Shown piece after piece: positions 26,747-36,247 of a stretch of DNA of 64,000 nt (position 1 is its first letter; every line of letters starts with the position of its first letter). Position numbers and translations under genes: made by a program. The DNA is from Enterococcus rivorum. Lineage in GTDB: Bacteria; Bacillota; Bacilli; Lactobacillales; Enterococcaceae. Below the pieces are notes generated by a model. The model was not told the origin of the DNA. It made no database searches and saw only the letters and a program-made list of their open reading frames with translations. The DNA lies in assembly GCF_001742285.1 (NCBI RefSeq), contig NZ_MIEK01000012.1, forward strand, positions 62,001 to 126,000, read 5' to 3'.

Positions 26747-27967
26747 TTAGGAATTAAAAATATCATAATCTAACTCTTTTTCGTCTGCTGCAATAATTAA
26801 TGCTACCGTTGTATCTGCATCGACATTTAACAACGTTCTAAACATTCCTGAAAACCAGTCGATCCCTGCTAAAAGGGCAATACTTTCTGTCGGTAAATTC
26901 AGCATTGGCATAACAGTTGCCAGTGCCACCAAGCCTCCTCCAGGAACAACAACTGTTCCTAGACAAGCCAACGTTGACAATAGTACTGCTTGAACTAGCT
27001 GACCAATTCCCATTTGAATATTATAGAACTGGGCAAAAGTAATAATTGATAGTGATAAGAAAAGCGATAAACCATTACTGTTTAAGGTCATCCCCAGAGG
27101 AATCACTAATTTTGATATTCGATCACTGATTCCTAATTTTTCTTTACAGTCTTCAATTTGAATCGGTAATGTCACCGCAGATGATGTTGTAGTAAATGCC
27201 ACTAAAGACATTCGCCACATGTTTTGGATCAATTTTTTTAAGCTTACTTTGCAATAAAGTGCCGTAATAATCAACCAAACAATCAAGAATAAAATCGCAC
27301 TCAATCCTAATGTCAGTAAAAATTTCATTAAAGTCACTAATACTCCCGTACCAACATTTCCTATTACTGGTGCAATCAAACAAAACACACCGATGGGCGC
27401 TAATTTCATGATTAAAGAAACCATTTTCAGAATCACATTATTGAAGGAAGAGACAAAATCTAAAATCTGTCCATTTTTCCCTTCATTTTTGATAAGACTC
27501 AACGCTAAACCAAATAGTAATGAAAACATAATGACTTGAATCATATTCGCTTGTGCCATGGCTTCAATAATATTTTTAGGAATAAAACCAACGATAATAT
27601 CATGGAGACTCTCTGTGCTTGATTGTATAGTCGTTGATTCAAAACCTTTAAATGCTATACCAACACCTGGTTTTAGGATTAAACCAAACACGACTCCAAT
27701 CACAGCTGCTAAAACAGTGGAACCCATGAACCAAAGGAAGACTTTAAGTCCTATTTTACCCAATTCTTTGGCTTCTAATCCTCCTACAGCTTCAATCACA
27801 GCCCCCATAATTAACACAACAACAGACATTTGAATTAGCCGTAAGAATAAATCCCCAACAATTTTTAGGAATTCAACTTTTTCTTGAAAAATGAATCCCG
27901 CAGCAATACCTAATACTGTAGCTAACATTACCTGATTTGTCATACTCATTTTACGAATTTTGTCCAT
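26747..27967 (-). CDS. Dicarboxylate/amino acid:cation symporter (SDF/DAACS family)
   Basis: A 406-aa membrane protein with the 8-TM plus hairpin architecture of GltP/DctA/SstT carriers. The serine-rich hairpin tip reads TTSSAVTLPI. TM7 carries GMTLNSNGLSLFLSLSI where most glutamate carriers have an NMDGT motif. The segment PGGGLVALATVMP lies in the second hairpin. The changed TM7 motif means substrate cannot be read directly; C4-dicarboxylates or an amino acid are likely. It follows the MFS permease gene by 65 bp on the same strand and lies next to the ureide gene island, so it may belong to the same nitrogen-related regulon. Confidence 0.85.
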   Translation of the reverse strand: MDKIRKMSMTNQVMLATVLGIAAGFIFQEKVEFLKIVGDLFLRLIQMSVVVLIMGAVIEAVGGLEAKELGKIGLKVFLWFMGSTVLAAVIGVVFGLILKPGVGIAFKGFESTTIQSSTESLHDIIVGFIPKNIIEAMAQANMIQVIMFSLLFGLALSLIKNEGKNGQILDFVSSFNNVILKMVSLIMKLAPIGVFCLIAPVIGNVGTGVLVTLMKFLLTLGLSAILFLIVWLIITALYCKVSLKKLIQNMWRMSLVAFTTTSSAVTLPIQIEDCKEKLGISDRISKLVIPLGMTLNSNGLSLFLSLSIITFAQFYNIQMGIGQLVQAVLLSTLACLGTVVVPGGGLVALATVMPMLNLPTESIALLAGIDWFSGMFRTLLNVDADTTVALIIAADEKELDYDIFNS

Positions 27968-28032
27968 AAAAATTTCCTCACTTTTTGAATAATGACGGAT
28001 AATTCTACTACAAATTAAACGATAATTGCTTA

Positions 28033-29310
28033 TTAAATAGTGGTTTTCTTTTTGTTAAGATTAGCAATAAAGAATAATGTTGTACCTAAAACTAATAGAA
28101 TAACCGCGATATAGAAGCCCATTACTTTTGAGCCTGTAGCATCAGAAATTGATCCTGTTAATGTTGGTGCAATAACAGAAGACATCATTCCGAAGAAGTT
28201 GAACACGCCTAATGTTGTTCCAACACCTACTTTAGGAGCGTTCTCTCCAAGCCAAGAAATAATAATTGGTTCTACTGCTAGTTTCCCTAAAAATCCGTAT
28301 AAGATAAGAGCTACTAAAAGGAATGTTGAATTTGTCGCTTGAACAGTTAGTAATAACATTGCTGCTGCCAGAAATTCCAAGATAACAATAAACCTTACTT
28401 TTTTATCCATATATTTATCTGCTAATCGACTAAAGAAAAGAGCTCCTGGAATTGATGCAAAGGCAACCAATGAAGAAGAGAAACCAATCGCTGCTCCTTC
28501 AAACCCTCTTTCTGTTCCTAAAAAGTTAGGTAACCAAGTAACTGTCATATAATAAGCATAGCAAGTAGCAAAATATAAAATATAAGCAAATAGCATTTTG
28601 GGAGAGAATAATTTTTTAAATGATACATGTTCTTTTTTTACAACTTCTGTTTTAGCTTCTTTAGCTGCTATTTCTGCTTCTGCCGCTGCCGATTGAGCTA
28701 AAAAGGCTGCATCTTCTTTGTTTCCACGAATAATTAGCATAAATGCAATTAGCATACAAATAATCAATACAACTGAAATATACATCATAGTTTGCCAAGG
28801 CATTTTAAGTTGTACTACTAAGAAACTAGAAAGAATTAAACCAATCCCTGACCCCACTGCTGAACCGCTGTTGACAATAGCTGTTGAGAAACTTCTTTTT
28901 TCCTGTGGAATATTTTGAGAAGTTAAAGAATAAGCTGATCCGTAAAATGAACCACAGCCTAATCCAGCCAAAATACTACCTAAATAAATCATCGAAATGC
29001 TTGTTGCTTGCGAAATTAGAAGCGCTGCAATTCCAAAAACGATAAAGCCTGGAATCAATACTTTTTTCTTTCCAATCTTATCGACTAAAAATCCTGCTGG
29101 TATTTGCATAGCAACATAGCCTAAGAAATAAAAACTTGAAATTGATCCTAGTGCCGTATCTGAGATATTTCCTCCCAAAGATGCATTAATTTGTGGATAA
29201 GCTGGTGCTAAAGCGGAACGATAAACCCAAATCGTTACCCAGCCTGAGCAAAGTAAAATAATAATTTTTTTCCAATACTCCATACCGATACCTTTACTTT
29301 TTCTATCCAT
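28033..29310 (-). CDS. MFS permease, anion:cation symporter type
   Basis: A 425-aa protein with 12 predicted membrane segments and the MFS loop motif GFLVDKIGKKKVLIPG between TM2 and TM3. Its N-terminus (WVTIWVYRSALAPAYPQI) and the overall pattern resemble the ACS group that carries organic anions such as hexuronates, tartrate or ureides. A charged helix (about 205-225, AAEAEIAAKEAKTEVVKKE) forms the central cytoplasmic loop. It is transcribed divergently from pucR and starts 7 nt after GGAGG. Because it faces the PucR gene of an allantoate-degradation island, I infer that it imports allantoate or another ureide; this is not shown by the protein itself. Confidence 0.82.
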   Translation of the reverse strand: MDRKSKGIGMEYWKKIIILLCSGWVTIWVYRSALAPAYPQINASLGGNISDTALGSISSFYFLGYVAMQIPAGFLVDKIGKKKVLIPGFIVFGIAALLISQATSISMIYLGSILAGLGCGSFYGSAYSLTSQNIPQEKRSFSTAIVNSGSAVGSGIGLILSSFLVVQLKMPWQTMMYISVVLIICMLIAFMLIIRGNKEDAAFLAQSAAAEAEIAAKEAKTEVVKKEHVSFKKLFSPKMLFAYILYFATCYAYYMTVTWLPNFLGTERGFEGAAIGFSSSLVAFASIPGALFFSRLADKYMDKKVRFIVILEFLAAAMLLLTVQATNSTFLLVALILYGFLGKLAVEPIIISWLGENAPKVGVGTTLGVFNFFGMMSSVIAPTLTGSISDATGSKVMGFYIAVILLVLGTTLFFIANLNKKKTTI

Positions 29311-29406
29311 GTTTTTTCCTCCAACCTTACATTTTCTTTAAATCCTCAAAAAGTTTGTGCATTTACCTCCTATAAAAAAATGAAATCATTCATCATCCCA
29401 CCTAAT

Positions 29407-29420
29407 TGTAAGCGTTAACT
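29407..29420. promoter_or_regulatory. Candidate cre site between the MFS gene and pucR
   Basis: TGTAAGCGTTAACT matches TGWNANCGNTNWCA with one mismatch (last base). It lies about 100 bp upstream of the MFS gene. Confidence 0.5.
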
Positions 29421-29461
29421 AGAGAAGTCGCATCATTATCTTTCACAAACTTATCAAATTA

Positions 29462-29478
29462 TTTGTGCAATTTAAACA
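29462..29478 (+). promoter_or_regulatory. Putative PucR box (pucR/MFS side)
   Basis: TTTGTGCAATTTAAACA matches the site at 40558-40574 in 15 of 17 positions. Both lie in divergent promoter regions of the ureide island. Confidence 0.5.
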
Positions 29479-29671
29479 ATCATTTGATTATTTATACAAA
29501 GTGTTTCTATTGTGCATTCATTTCTGCAATCTTCAGACATTTCACTAATTTTATCTTCATGTCATCTTGTCTATTTTAAATAAAAAAAATATAATTTAGG
29601 GCATTTTGCACAAAACACTCTTGAATAGGAATGCGCTATCATTTAAAATAGGTACAAAAGGAGGATGTCGT

Positions 29672-31306
29672 TTGACTACATTAGAAGAATTACTTAAAAT
29701 CCCAAGATTTTCTGATTTAACATTGCTTACACTACCAACCGAAGCAAATACTATTGTTGAAAGTATTGAGATTTCTGAAACACCAGATGTCGCAAATTTT
29801 ATTCCTAAAAAAATTTTTCTTTTAACTACAGCAATGGTTTACAAAGATAAACAAAAAGACTTAATTGCCTTAATCGATTCTCTTAAAGAGCAGGAAGCTG
29901 CAGGAATTGGTATCAAAGTTGGCCGATTTATTGAGGCAATCGATCCTGAAGTGATTGCCTACGCCAACAAAATAAAATTCCCAATTGTTAAAATTCCCAG
30001 TACCCAACCTTTAGGTGCCTTGCTTCATCAATTATTGAACTATTTATGGAATACAAAAACAGAGCAACTTAGTTATGCCTTAGATATTCAAAAACGTTTT
30101 TCTGATTTACTAATTCACGATGTAAGTATAGCCAGATTTATTGCTGATTTCGGGAAAATGATTAACACGCCAGTTATCTTGTTGAGTCCTTATCGCAAAG
30201 TGATTGCCCATTCAAAACATTTTACTCAAACATCTAAGCCGGCAGAATACTATGTAGAACAGCTAGCTGCAAAATATGATTGTTGGATTGAGGACAACCA
30301 TGCGTCATTTATTATCAACGATTTAAATCAAATGCCTCTGCAAATTGCTGGCTTTTCCGTTACATTCAATAGTTATTTCCCTCACTATTTGTTGATTTTA
30401 AATCCAGAACAAGTTCCTTATCCAATGTCAGAATTTGCAGTAGAACAAGCCTGCTTAGTGCTATCATTTATGCTTTATAAAAACCAAAAAATACAAGAAT
30501 CCCTTGAATTACTGAAAAGCGATTTTTTAACACAATTAATCGAATCGCAACAAACACCTCATCAAACAAAACGTGATTGGTTAGATTTAGGTGCGAATTA
30601 CGGCTTCAAAAAAAGTACGCAATATCAAGTTGTCTATGCTGCTTGTTATCAAACGTCAACAACTGCAACAAAAATTAAATACCAACAAGAAGAAAGTGAT
30701 ATTGCCTTCCAATGGTTGCAAGAAACATTACCCTTACGTGTTAAAAACATCAGTATTTTTAAAGTCAAAAACACAAATCATTTAGCGATTTTAGTCCAAA
30801 GTCGGGTAGATAATTTAGAAGCAGTTCTTAGAGAAGTATCAGTAGAACTCAGTGAAAAATTGCCTATCACGTTAACTTTCTCCTTAGGAAACTTATACGA
30901 AACAATTGAACAAATTGCTAGCTCATTTATTGAGGCCAAGACAGCTTATGAAGAAATGCTGACACTAACAGAACTTAAACTGACCCATCGCTACCTCCCA
31001 AAAGGAATGAAAAGTTTATTTGAAAAAATGAGCCTTGAAGATATCCATTATTTCTGCGAAACTACCTTAAAGGAATTAGCTTATCCAATCGAGGACTCTT
31101 TTATTGAGCTACGGAAGACATTACAATGTTACCTAAGTTTCCAATGTGAGATTTCAAAAACAGCGAAAGAGATGTTCTTACACCGCAATACAATCAAATA
31201 TCGTATCGATCATTGTGCCAAACTGCTTGGAAAAAACATTCAAGACCCAACGAATAGTTTGAACTTACGATTGGCTTTAGAGCTTTCTGATCGCTCTAAT
31301 CAATAG
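29672..31306 (+). CDS. pucR: PucR-family purine/ureide catabolism regulator
   Basis: A 544-aa regulator. The N-terminal PucR domain (about 1-120; TTLEELLKIPRFSDLTLLT, GIGIKVGRFIEAIDPEVIAYA) is followed by a middle domain of CdaR/GGDEF-like type. The C-terminal HTH_30 (SKTAKEMFLHRNTIKYRIDHC, then LRLALELSD) completes the family layout. The start is TTG at 29672, 7 nt after AGGAGG. An in-frame ATG at 29606 would add 22 residues outside the family domain and has no ribosome-binding site. It faces the allantoate catabolic genes and probably activates them in response to a purine degradation intermediate. Confidence 0.9.
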   Translation: MTTLEELLKIPRFSDLTLLTLPTEANTIVESIEISETPDVANFIPKKIFLLTTAMVYKDKQKDLIALIDSLKEQEAAGIGIKVGRFIEAIDPEVIAYANKIKFPIVKIPSTQPLGALLHQLLNYLWNTKTEQLSYALDIQKRFSDLLIHDVSIARFIADFGKMINTPVILLSPYRKVIAHSKHFTQTSKPAEYYVEQLAAKYDCWIEDNHASFIINDLNQMPLQIAGFSVTFNSYFPHYLLILNPEQVPYPMSEFAVEQACLVLSFMLYKNQKIQESLELLKSDFLTQLIESQQTPHQTKRDWLDLGANYGFKKSTQYQVVYAACYQTSTTATKIKYQQEESDIAFQWLQETLPLRVKNISIFKVKNTNHLAILVQSRVDNLEAVLREVSVELSEKLPITLTFSLGNLYETIEQIASSFIEAKTAYEEMLTLTELKLTHRYLPKGMKSLFEKMSLEDIHYFCETTLKELAYPIEDSFIELRKTLQCYLSFQCEISKTAKEMFLHRNTIKYRIDHCAKLLGKNIQDPTNSLNLRLALELSDRSNQ

Positions 31307-31310
31307 TTAC

Positions 31311-31358
31311 TAAAAAAGAAGTTAAAAAAGAGAAATTCACTCTTTTTTAACTTCTTTC
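31311..31358. terminator. Bidirectional terminator between pucR and the carbamate kinase gene
   Basis: An 18-bp perfect stem (31315-31332 with 31340-31357) and a 7-nt loop, rich in A/T runs on both sides, between two convergent genes. Confidence 0.88.
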
Positions 31359-31366
31359 GCTTTATC

Positions 31367-32305
31367 TTAGCCAGTTATTCTTGTACCCGCTTTTCCTAAC
31401 AGGGCTTGGTCAGCTTCCTCTAAGGAACAAATAATTGCCGTTTTCCCTTGCTCTGCAAAAGCAATTGCGGCTTCCATTTTCGGCCCCATACTTCCATCAG
31501 CAAAATGGCCTTGCTCCATATATTTTTGGGCTTGTTCTACTGAAATGGTTGCCAACTTCTCTTGATTTTCTTTGCCATAATTAATATAAACATTACTTAC
31601 ATCTGTCAGCATCATAAATACATTGGCATCAATTTGTTCTGCTAATTTTTTACCTGTTCGATCCTTATCAATTACAGCTTCAATCCCTTTTAATAAGCCA
31701 TTTTGACAGCGAGTAACTGGGATGCCACCCCCACCACCAGCAATCACAATCGTATTTTGATTTAACAAATTAACAATTGCGTCTACTCCGTGAATGGATT
31801 TAGGTTTAGGCGAAGGAACAACTCGACGATAACCACGTCCAGCATCTTCCATCATGACCCAGTTTTTTTCTTGCTCTAATTGTTTTGCTTCACTTTCAGA
31901 ATAGAAAATACCAATTGGTTTCGTTGGATGATCGAACGCTTCATCCTGTGCTGAGACTTCTGTTTGAGTTAATAACGTAATTACATTACTGGTTAGTCCT
32001 CTTTCTTCTAGCGTATTCTTCAAACTTTGTTCTAACATATACCCAATAAATCCCTGTGATTCAGCATTACAGACATCTAATGGAAACGGAGGAACAACTT
32101 CTTTCGCTTCTTCATTTTGTCTTAAAATATTGCCCACTTGCGGACCGTTTCCATGTGTTAGTACAATTTCATAATCTAATTCTTCTATTTTTGCCACTTG
32201 TTCAGCACTTATTTTTACATTCTCTAATTGAACTTCCAACGTTGCTTCTTGATTTGGTTTTAAAATCGCATTACCACCTAATGCAATCACTACACGATTT
32301 GCCAT
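31367..32305 (-). CDS. allK: Carbamate kinase
   Basis: A 312-aa amino-acid-kinase-fold enzyme: VVIALGGNAIL at the N-terminus, LTHGNGPQVGN, VIAGGGGGIPV and DKDRTGKKLAEQ. It transfers phosphate from carbamoyl phosphate to ADP, giving ATP, CO2 and ammonia. It is the last gene of the ureide operon, 12 bp after the DUF2877 gene. Its carbamoyl phosphate would come from oxalurate through the AllFGH complex rather than from the arginine deiminase pathway; no arcA or arcB is nearby. arcC-type paralogues cannot be separated by sequence alone, so the allK symbol rests on context. Confidence 0.93.
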   Translation of the reverse strand: MANRVVIALGGNAILKPNQEATLEVQLENVKISAEQVAKIEELDYEIVLTHGNGPQVGNILRQNEEAKEVVPPFPLDVCNAESQGFIGYMLEQSLKNTLEERGLTSNVITLLTQTEVSAQDEAFDHPTKPIGIFYSESEAKQLEQEKNWVMMEDAGRGYRRVVPSPKPKSIHGVDAIVNLLNQNTIVIAGGGGGIPVTRCQNGLLKGIEAVIDKDRTGKKLAEQIDANVFMMLTDVSNVYINYGKENQEKLATISVEQAQKYMEQGHFADGSMGPKMEAAIAFAEQGKTAIICSLEEADQALLGKAGTRITG

Positions 32306-32317
32306 AGAAATCCTCCT

Positions 32318-33163
32318 TCATTTCCCCCTAAAATAAGCTACTGTTCCTAAAAATCCAGCCAATAAATCTATCCCCGAAGTATGACCGAAATTAATTACTG
32401 CTTCAACCCCTAGTTTCATTTGTTCCTGACTACATTCTTCTACCAATAATTGCATTAAATCTTTTACTGGCCTGCTAAATCGTCCTACTATTCCGCACTT
32501 TAAATAATGCAGACTGACATCTGTTGTAGGTGATGTCGTTGCTCTCAACTCTTCATGTAAAAGTAGTTTCACATTTTTTGAGTTTTTTTTCAACAGAGTC
32601 ATTGCAGCTAAATGCCCTAATAACATGTCATCCCCAGTAGTTGTTAAGCCTGGTCCCCGTCCTAAAAAAAATGCCACACCGCGCCTTTGCTCTTCAATTT
32701 GTTCTGACGAAAGCATAGAAATAGCATGCATAAATGGGTTTTCTACTTCGATTAATTCAGTCAAAGAACGCTGAAAGCCAGTTTCTTTTTTCAATTTTTT
32801 GCAATAGAAAGTGAAATATTCCATTGCTGATTCCATCCATTCTCCTGAGTGTTCAATTTCTGAAGTATACGTTTCCCCATGAGTCAAAATTAAGTGATGG
32901 TCTGAAAAAGAAAGCCTCTCTTTCCCCCAAAGAAGTGAGTCCCCCATTTTGATTGTTGCTCTGATGTTGAAAAAATCATTTCTATTCAGATAAATGCCAT
33001 TTGGTAAAAAAGGATAGTCAGTGGTCGTAACAACCACTAACTCTTTTTTCTCTTCAGTTTGAAGATTAAAACTATTTTTATATATGCTATGAACGTGCCA
33101 ATTTTGATAGGCAAATGATTCATTTAGTAAATACTGGTCAATAGCTGCTACGTTAATAAACAT
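32318..33163 (-). CDS. allH: DUF2877 protein, AllH-type subunit of oxamate carbamoyltransferase
   Basis: A 281-aa cytoplasmic protein of the DUF2877 (YlbF) family. Recognisable segments are FFLGRGPGLTTTGDDMLLGHLAAM, the family hallmark GPGLTPSGDD-like stretch, and FGHTSGIDLLAG near the C-terminus. In E. coli the ylbF product (AllH) works with FdrA (AllF) and YlbE (AllG) to convert oxalurate plus phosphate to oxamate and carbamoyl phosphate. Here the three genes are adjacent in the order allF-allG-allH, with a 9-bp gap before this one and carbamate kinase directly after. The individual role of this subunit cannot be read from its sequence. Confidence 0.87.
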   Translation of the reverse strand: MFINVAAIDQYLLNESFAYQNWHVHSIYKNSFNLQTEEKKELVVVTTTDYPFLPNGIYLNRNDFFNIRATIKMGDSLLWGKERLSFSDHHLILTHGETYTSEIEHSGEWMESAMEYFTFYCKKLKKETGFQRSLTELIEVENPFMHAISMLSSEQIEEQRRGVAFFLGRGPGLTTTGDDMLLGHLAAMTLLKKNSKNVKLLLHEELRATTSPTTDVSLHYLKCGIVGRFSRPVKDLMQLLVEECSQEQMKLGVEAVINFGHTSGIDLLAGFLGTVAYFRGK

Positions 33164-33172
33164 TTTTTCACC

Positions 33173-34441
33173 TTATTCAGCAAAACCTAATTTCTTAGCA
33201 TAAGCTAGCACAGCTTTTTCAAAACAGTCGATTGGAGGAGTTACGGTTCCTGCACCGATTTGACCTAAGCCGGCTTTTTTATTGGCAATTCCTGTATTGA
33301 TTACAGGCAAAATACCTGTTTCTACGACTTTCCTAGCATCTATTCCTAAACAAATCCCTTTGAAGTCCCATGTTGGAACTGGGAAGTTTGGATTACTATC
33401 GATACAAATTTCCGTCATCTCATTACTTGTATTTAAAGCATCATAAAAGCCGCCTGAACCGACAAATCGAGTCACAGCTGGGGCAGCAATCATTGCCATC
33501 CCACCTACTCCAAAAGTTTCTGTAATTGCGCTGTCACCCATATCTGGTGCAGCATCGGCTTCACTAAATCCAGAGAAATATAATCCTTGTGGCGTGTTGA
33601 CTGGTCCTGTGAACCATTCATCACCCATACCTGCAATACGGATCCCAAATTCATAACCATTTCTGCACATTGCTGTCACAATCGTTCCCTCTTCAATTAA
33701 TCTAGCACCATCCATCACTGCTTTAGATGCTGCCATCATGATATTTAGGAAGAATTGATCTGTATCTGCTAAAAATTGGATGACTTCTTCTTTCATTACT
33801 TGATCAATCTCTTTTAGCCCTACAATACTCGGTGCTACTTCTTTTAAGAAAGCAAGAGAGGCTGCAATATTTCTTTGATGAAATTCATCTCCCATTGCAA
33901 TAGCTTTCGCTACTAAGACATTAATGTTAATACCTTCTTCTTTCGTTTTTAAAGCTGCACTTAAGACCGGCGCTAAAGTATCTCTCATCCATCTTAAACG
34001 ATTAATCACTTCCGGAGAATACGCCCCAAAACGCAATACAGCTCCTATTCCCTCATTCATTGTACAGAAGGCATGATTACCATCCGTTTTATTTTCAACC
34101 ACTAAAACAGCCATATTACCAGAAGTAATGCCTCCCATTGGTCCGACTGCATTAACATGATGACAAGGAATTAGCTTTACTTCTCCATTTGCCAACATAT
34201 CTCTAGCTTCCGCTTCTGTTTCACACCATTCTTCAAACAAAACAGCCCCTACACAAGCACCTTGAATTGGATCAACCATTTTGTCATACGTAATTGGAGG
34301 TCCAGCGTGAAGTAATACTTTTCCTTCATTTAGCTGACTAATAACTGATTTAGCTGGAACAACATCTAATAAGAAAGGAGAACCAGCAACAATTTTTGCG
34401 GCTACCGCTTGGTTTGCTTCATCGATTGTTTTATATACCAT
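33173..34441 (-). CDS. allG: DUF1116 protein, AllG-type subunit of oxamate carbamoyltransferase
   Basis: A 422-aa protein of the DUF1116 (YlbE) family. Visible features are LLHAGPPITYDKMVDPIQGA, CHHVNAVGPMGGITSGNMAVLV, MCRNGYEFGIRIAG and the glycine-rich VGGMAMIAAPAVTRFVGSGG. It is a predicted subunit of the oxalurate-cleaving carbamoyltransferase together with FdrA and the DUF2877 protein. The start is ATG 34441 (MVYKTIDEANQ), 9 nt after AAGGAG. An upstream in-frame ATG at 34471 would overlap the end of fdrA and lacks a ribosome-binding site. The gap to fdrA is 13 bp. Confidence 0.9.
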   Translation of the reverse strand: MVYKTIDEANQAVAAKIVAGSPFLLDVVPAKSVISQLNEGKVLLHAGPPITYDKMVDPIQGACVGAVLFEEWCETEAEARDMLANGEVKLIPCHHVNAVGPMGGITSGNMAVLVVENKTDGNHAFCTMNEGIGAVLRFGAYSPEVINRLRWMRDTLAPVLSAALKTKEEGININVLVAKAIAMGDEFHQRNIAASLAFLKEVAPSIVGLKEIDQVMKEEVIQFLADTDQFFLNIMMAASKAVMDGARLIEEGTIVTAMCRNGYEFGIRIAGMGDEWFTGPVNTPQGLYFSGFSEADAAPDMGDSAITETFGVGGMAMIAAPAVTRFVGSGGFYDALNTSNEMTEICIDSNPNFPVPTWDFKGICLGIDARKVVETGILPVINTGIANKKAGLGQIGAGTVTPPIDCFEKAVLAYAKKLGFAE

Positions 34442-34454
34442 TTTTTTCGTCTCC

Positions 34455-36212
34455 TTATTTATCCAATTCAACTTTATTTAGAAATTGCAATGCTTTTTGC
34501 AAAGTAATGTTGCCACCAGCAATCGGTTGCCAATCATACTGGATTACTTTTCCGCCATGATTTACGATTGCTTCTGAAAAACTTCGTAACCCAATATTGA
34601 TAAAAGATTGGTTCGTTAACAATGCCAACATTTTTTCTGAAGGTTCGATTTTTACTTCTTTATCTACAGATTGAGAAATAATTGATTTTTCATCAGAATC
34701 TAAAGAATGGCCCAATATTCCTAATGCCAAACGAACGGCTTGCGCATTACTATCACAAAGAATAGTACCCGCTTGTTCCATAATCGCTGTTTGCTCATGA
34801 ATATTTTGAGGATCTTCATCTGTCCCAACAATGGTAGCAATGACAACCAAGTCTCTGCCTTCTGCTTTGGCTGTCTCTTTGATTGACTTAATCGTTGGTG
34901 CTAATTCTTGAGCCATGTTTTGATGAGAACCATAGCCTAGCACGATGTCTAAAAGAATAATCGCTGTTTCAGCATCTTTTCCAGCAGTTTCTAACATCTC
35001 TTTGCGTTTCGTTGGATCAATCATCGGATGCGGTTTTCCTTGTGTATAGATATCGTCGCCTAAATCAATGATTTCATGCCCTTCGACTTTTAAAATAAAG
35101 CCAGCAGGAGTCGCTGGGTTTTCAGCTAAACCTAACCCTTCTTCTAAAAGCATCGCTGCTTCATAGGCAAGAGTTCCTCCTGAATAAAGCCCTTTAACAA
35201 ATTTTTGCTGAGAGCTAAAAGTATTTTCAGGAATTAGTAACGTTTCTTTAATTGGAACAACGGGTTCTTTCTTTAACAATTGAACAGCTATTTCAGCGGC
35301 TTCTTCCAATGTGTACGCATGATAAAGATTTTCCTCATGGTTAACTGGTTTTTCTCCCAAGAAAATTGTAACAGCTGGTTTTGAAAGACTTCTTAATAGA
35401 CCTAAGACTTCATCACGTACTTCTGGTGCAGGTGGTTTTGAAATCACGACGATTACTTCAGTGTTAGTATCTTTCTCTAACGTAACAATGCTATCTTTTA
35501 AAGTAATACCTCCGATTTCAGCTTTTAAATCGCGTCCACCGGTTCCGATTGCGTTTGTTACACCACCACCAAGTTTATGGATAAGCGTTGTTACTTCTTG
35601 AATCCCAGTTCCAGAAGCACCTACAACACCAATTTTTCCTTTACGAATAGCGTTAGTGAAAGCAACAGGAATTCCATTAATAATTCCTGTTCCACAATCT
35701 GGTCCCATTAGTAACAAGCCAGCATCATGAGCTTGCTCTTTTAGACGTCTTTCGTCTTCGGTTGAAATGTTGTCACTAAAACAAAAAACATGTTTGCCTT
35801 CATCTAATGCTTTCTCAATTTCCAGTGCCGCGTGTGTGCCAGGAATAGAAAAAACTGCAACACCGGCATCTTTTCCTAAATCAAAAGCTTTATCCCGTGT
35901 TTTAACGACTTCTTCATTCGCATTGTCACCGCCACCTTTTGTCTGTTCCTCTAAAAAGGCATCTATTTCCGTTAGTACTTGCTCAACTAGCGAACTATTT
36001 TCAATATCTAAAACAATTGCCATATCATTAGAAGAAGCTGCTTCTAGTTCATCCGTATACAATCCACCTGTTTTAAAAATATCTTTATTCGCAGGAGTTC
36101 CCATCATCACAGAAACATTTTCAACGCCTTCTAATGTATTTAATTTATTCGTTAATAGCATTAAGACAATCGAGTCTTGGTAACTATTTTCCTTTATAAT
36201 CGTGTGTAGCAT
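34455..36212 (-). CDS. allF: FdrA/AllF, succinyl-CoA-synthetase-like acyltransferase subunit
   Basis: A 585-aa protein of the FdrA family. It has a Rossmann-like CoA-ligase alpha-type region (about 140-330; VFCFSDNISTEDERRL, GPDCGTGIINGIP, GVVGASGTGIQEVTTLIHKLGG, NAIGTGGRDL) and a ligase-type C-terminal domain (GGTLAYEAAMLL, ILLDIVLGYGSHQN). It is the predicted main subunit of the complex that phosphorolyses oxalurate to oxamate and carbamoyl phosphate. The start is ATG 36212 (MLHTIIKENSYQD), 7 nt after GGAGG; the ATG two codons upstream abuts that site. It follows the second allD gene by 35 bp. Confidence 0.92.
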   Translation of the reverse strand: MLHTIIKENSYQDSIVLMLLTNKLNTLEGVENVSVMMGTPANKDIFKTGGLYTDELEAASSNDMAIVLDIENSSLVEQVLTEIDAFLEEQTKGGGDNANEEVVKTRDKAFDLGKDAGVAVFSIPGTHAALEIEKALDEGKHVFCFSDNISTEDERRLKEQAHDAGLLLMGPDCGTGIINGIPVAFTNAIRKGKIGVVGASGTGIQEVTTLIHKLGGGVTNAIGTGGRDLKAEIGGITLKDSIVTLEKDTNTEVIVVISKPPAPEVRDEVLGLLRSLSKPAVTIFLGEKPVNHEENLYHAYTLEEAAEIAVQLLKKEPVVPIKETLLIPENTFSSQQKFVKGLYSGGTLAYEAAMLLEEGLGLAENPATPAGFILKVEGHEIIDLGDDIYTQGKPHPMIDPTKRKEMLETAGKDAETAIILLDIVLGYGSHQNMAQELAPTIKSIKETAKAEGRDLVVIATIVGTDEDPQNIHEQTAIMEQAGTILCDSNAQAVRLALGILGHSLDSDEKSIISQSVDKEVKIEPSEKMLALLTNQSFINIGLRSFSEAIVNHGGKVIQYDWQPIAGGNITLQKALQFLNKVELDK

Positions 36213-36247
36213 CAACATTCCTCCGTTGCTCTATTTTGCAAAAATCA

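Larger units (their letters stand above)
29354..29614. promoter_or_regulatory. Divergent MFS/pucR control region with repeated TTGTGCA motifs
   Basis: The gap 29311-29671 holds four occurrences of a TTGTGCA-type heptamer, at 29354-29364, 29462-29470, 29510-29516 and, inverted, 29604-29614. It also holds a cre site at 29407-29420. The motif recurs upstream of allC, so these are candidate PucR binding sites. Confidence 0.45.

Noticed and set aside
29606-29671. ATG start for PucR 22 codons upstream
   Set aside because: No ribosome-binding site; the TTG at 29672 has AGGAGG at 7 nt and gives the family N-terminus.
35767-36183. 138-codon plus-strand frame inside fdrA
   Set aside because: Serine-rich antisense translation typical of a shadow frame of a real gene.
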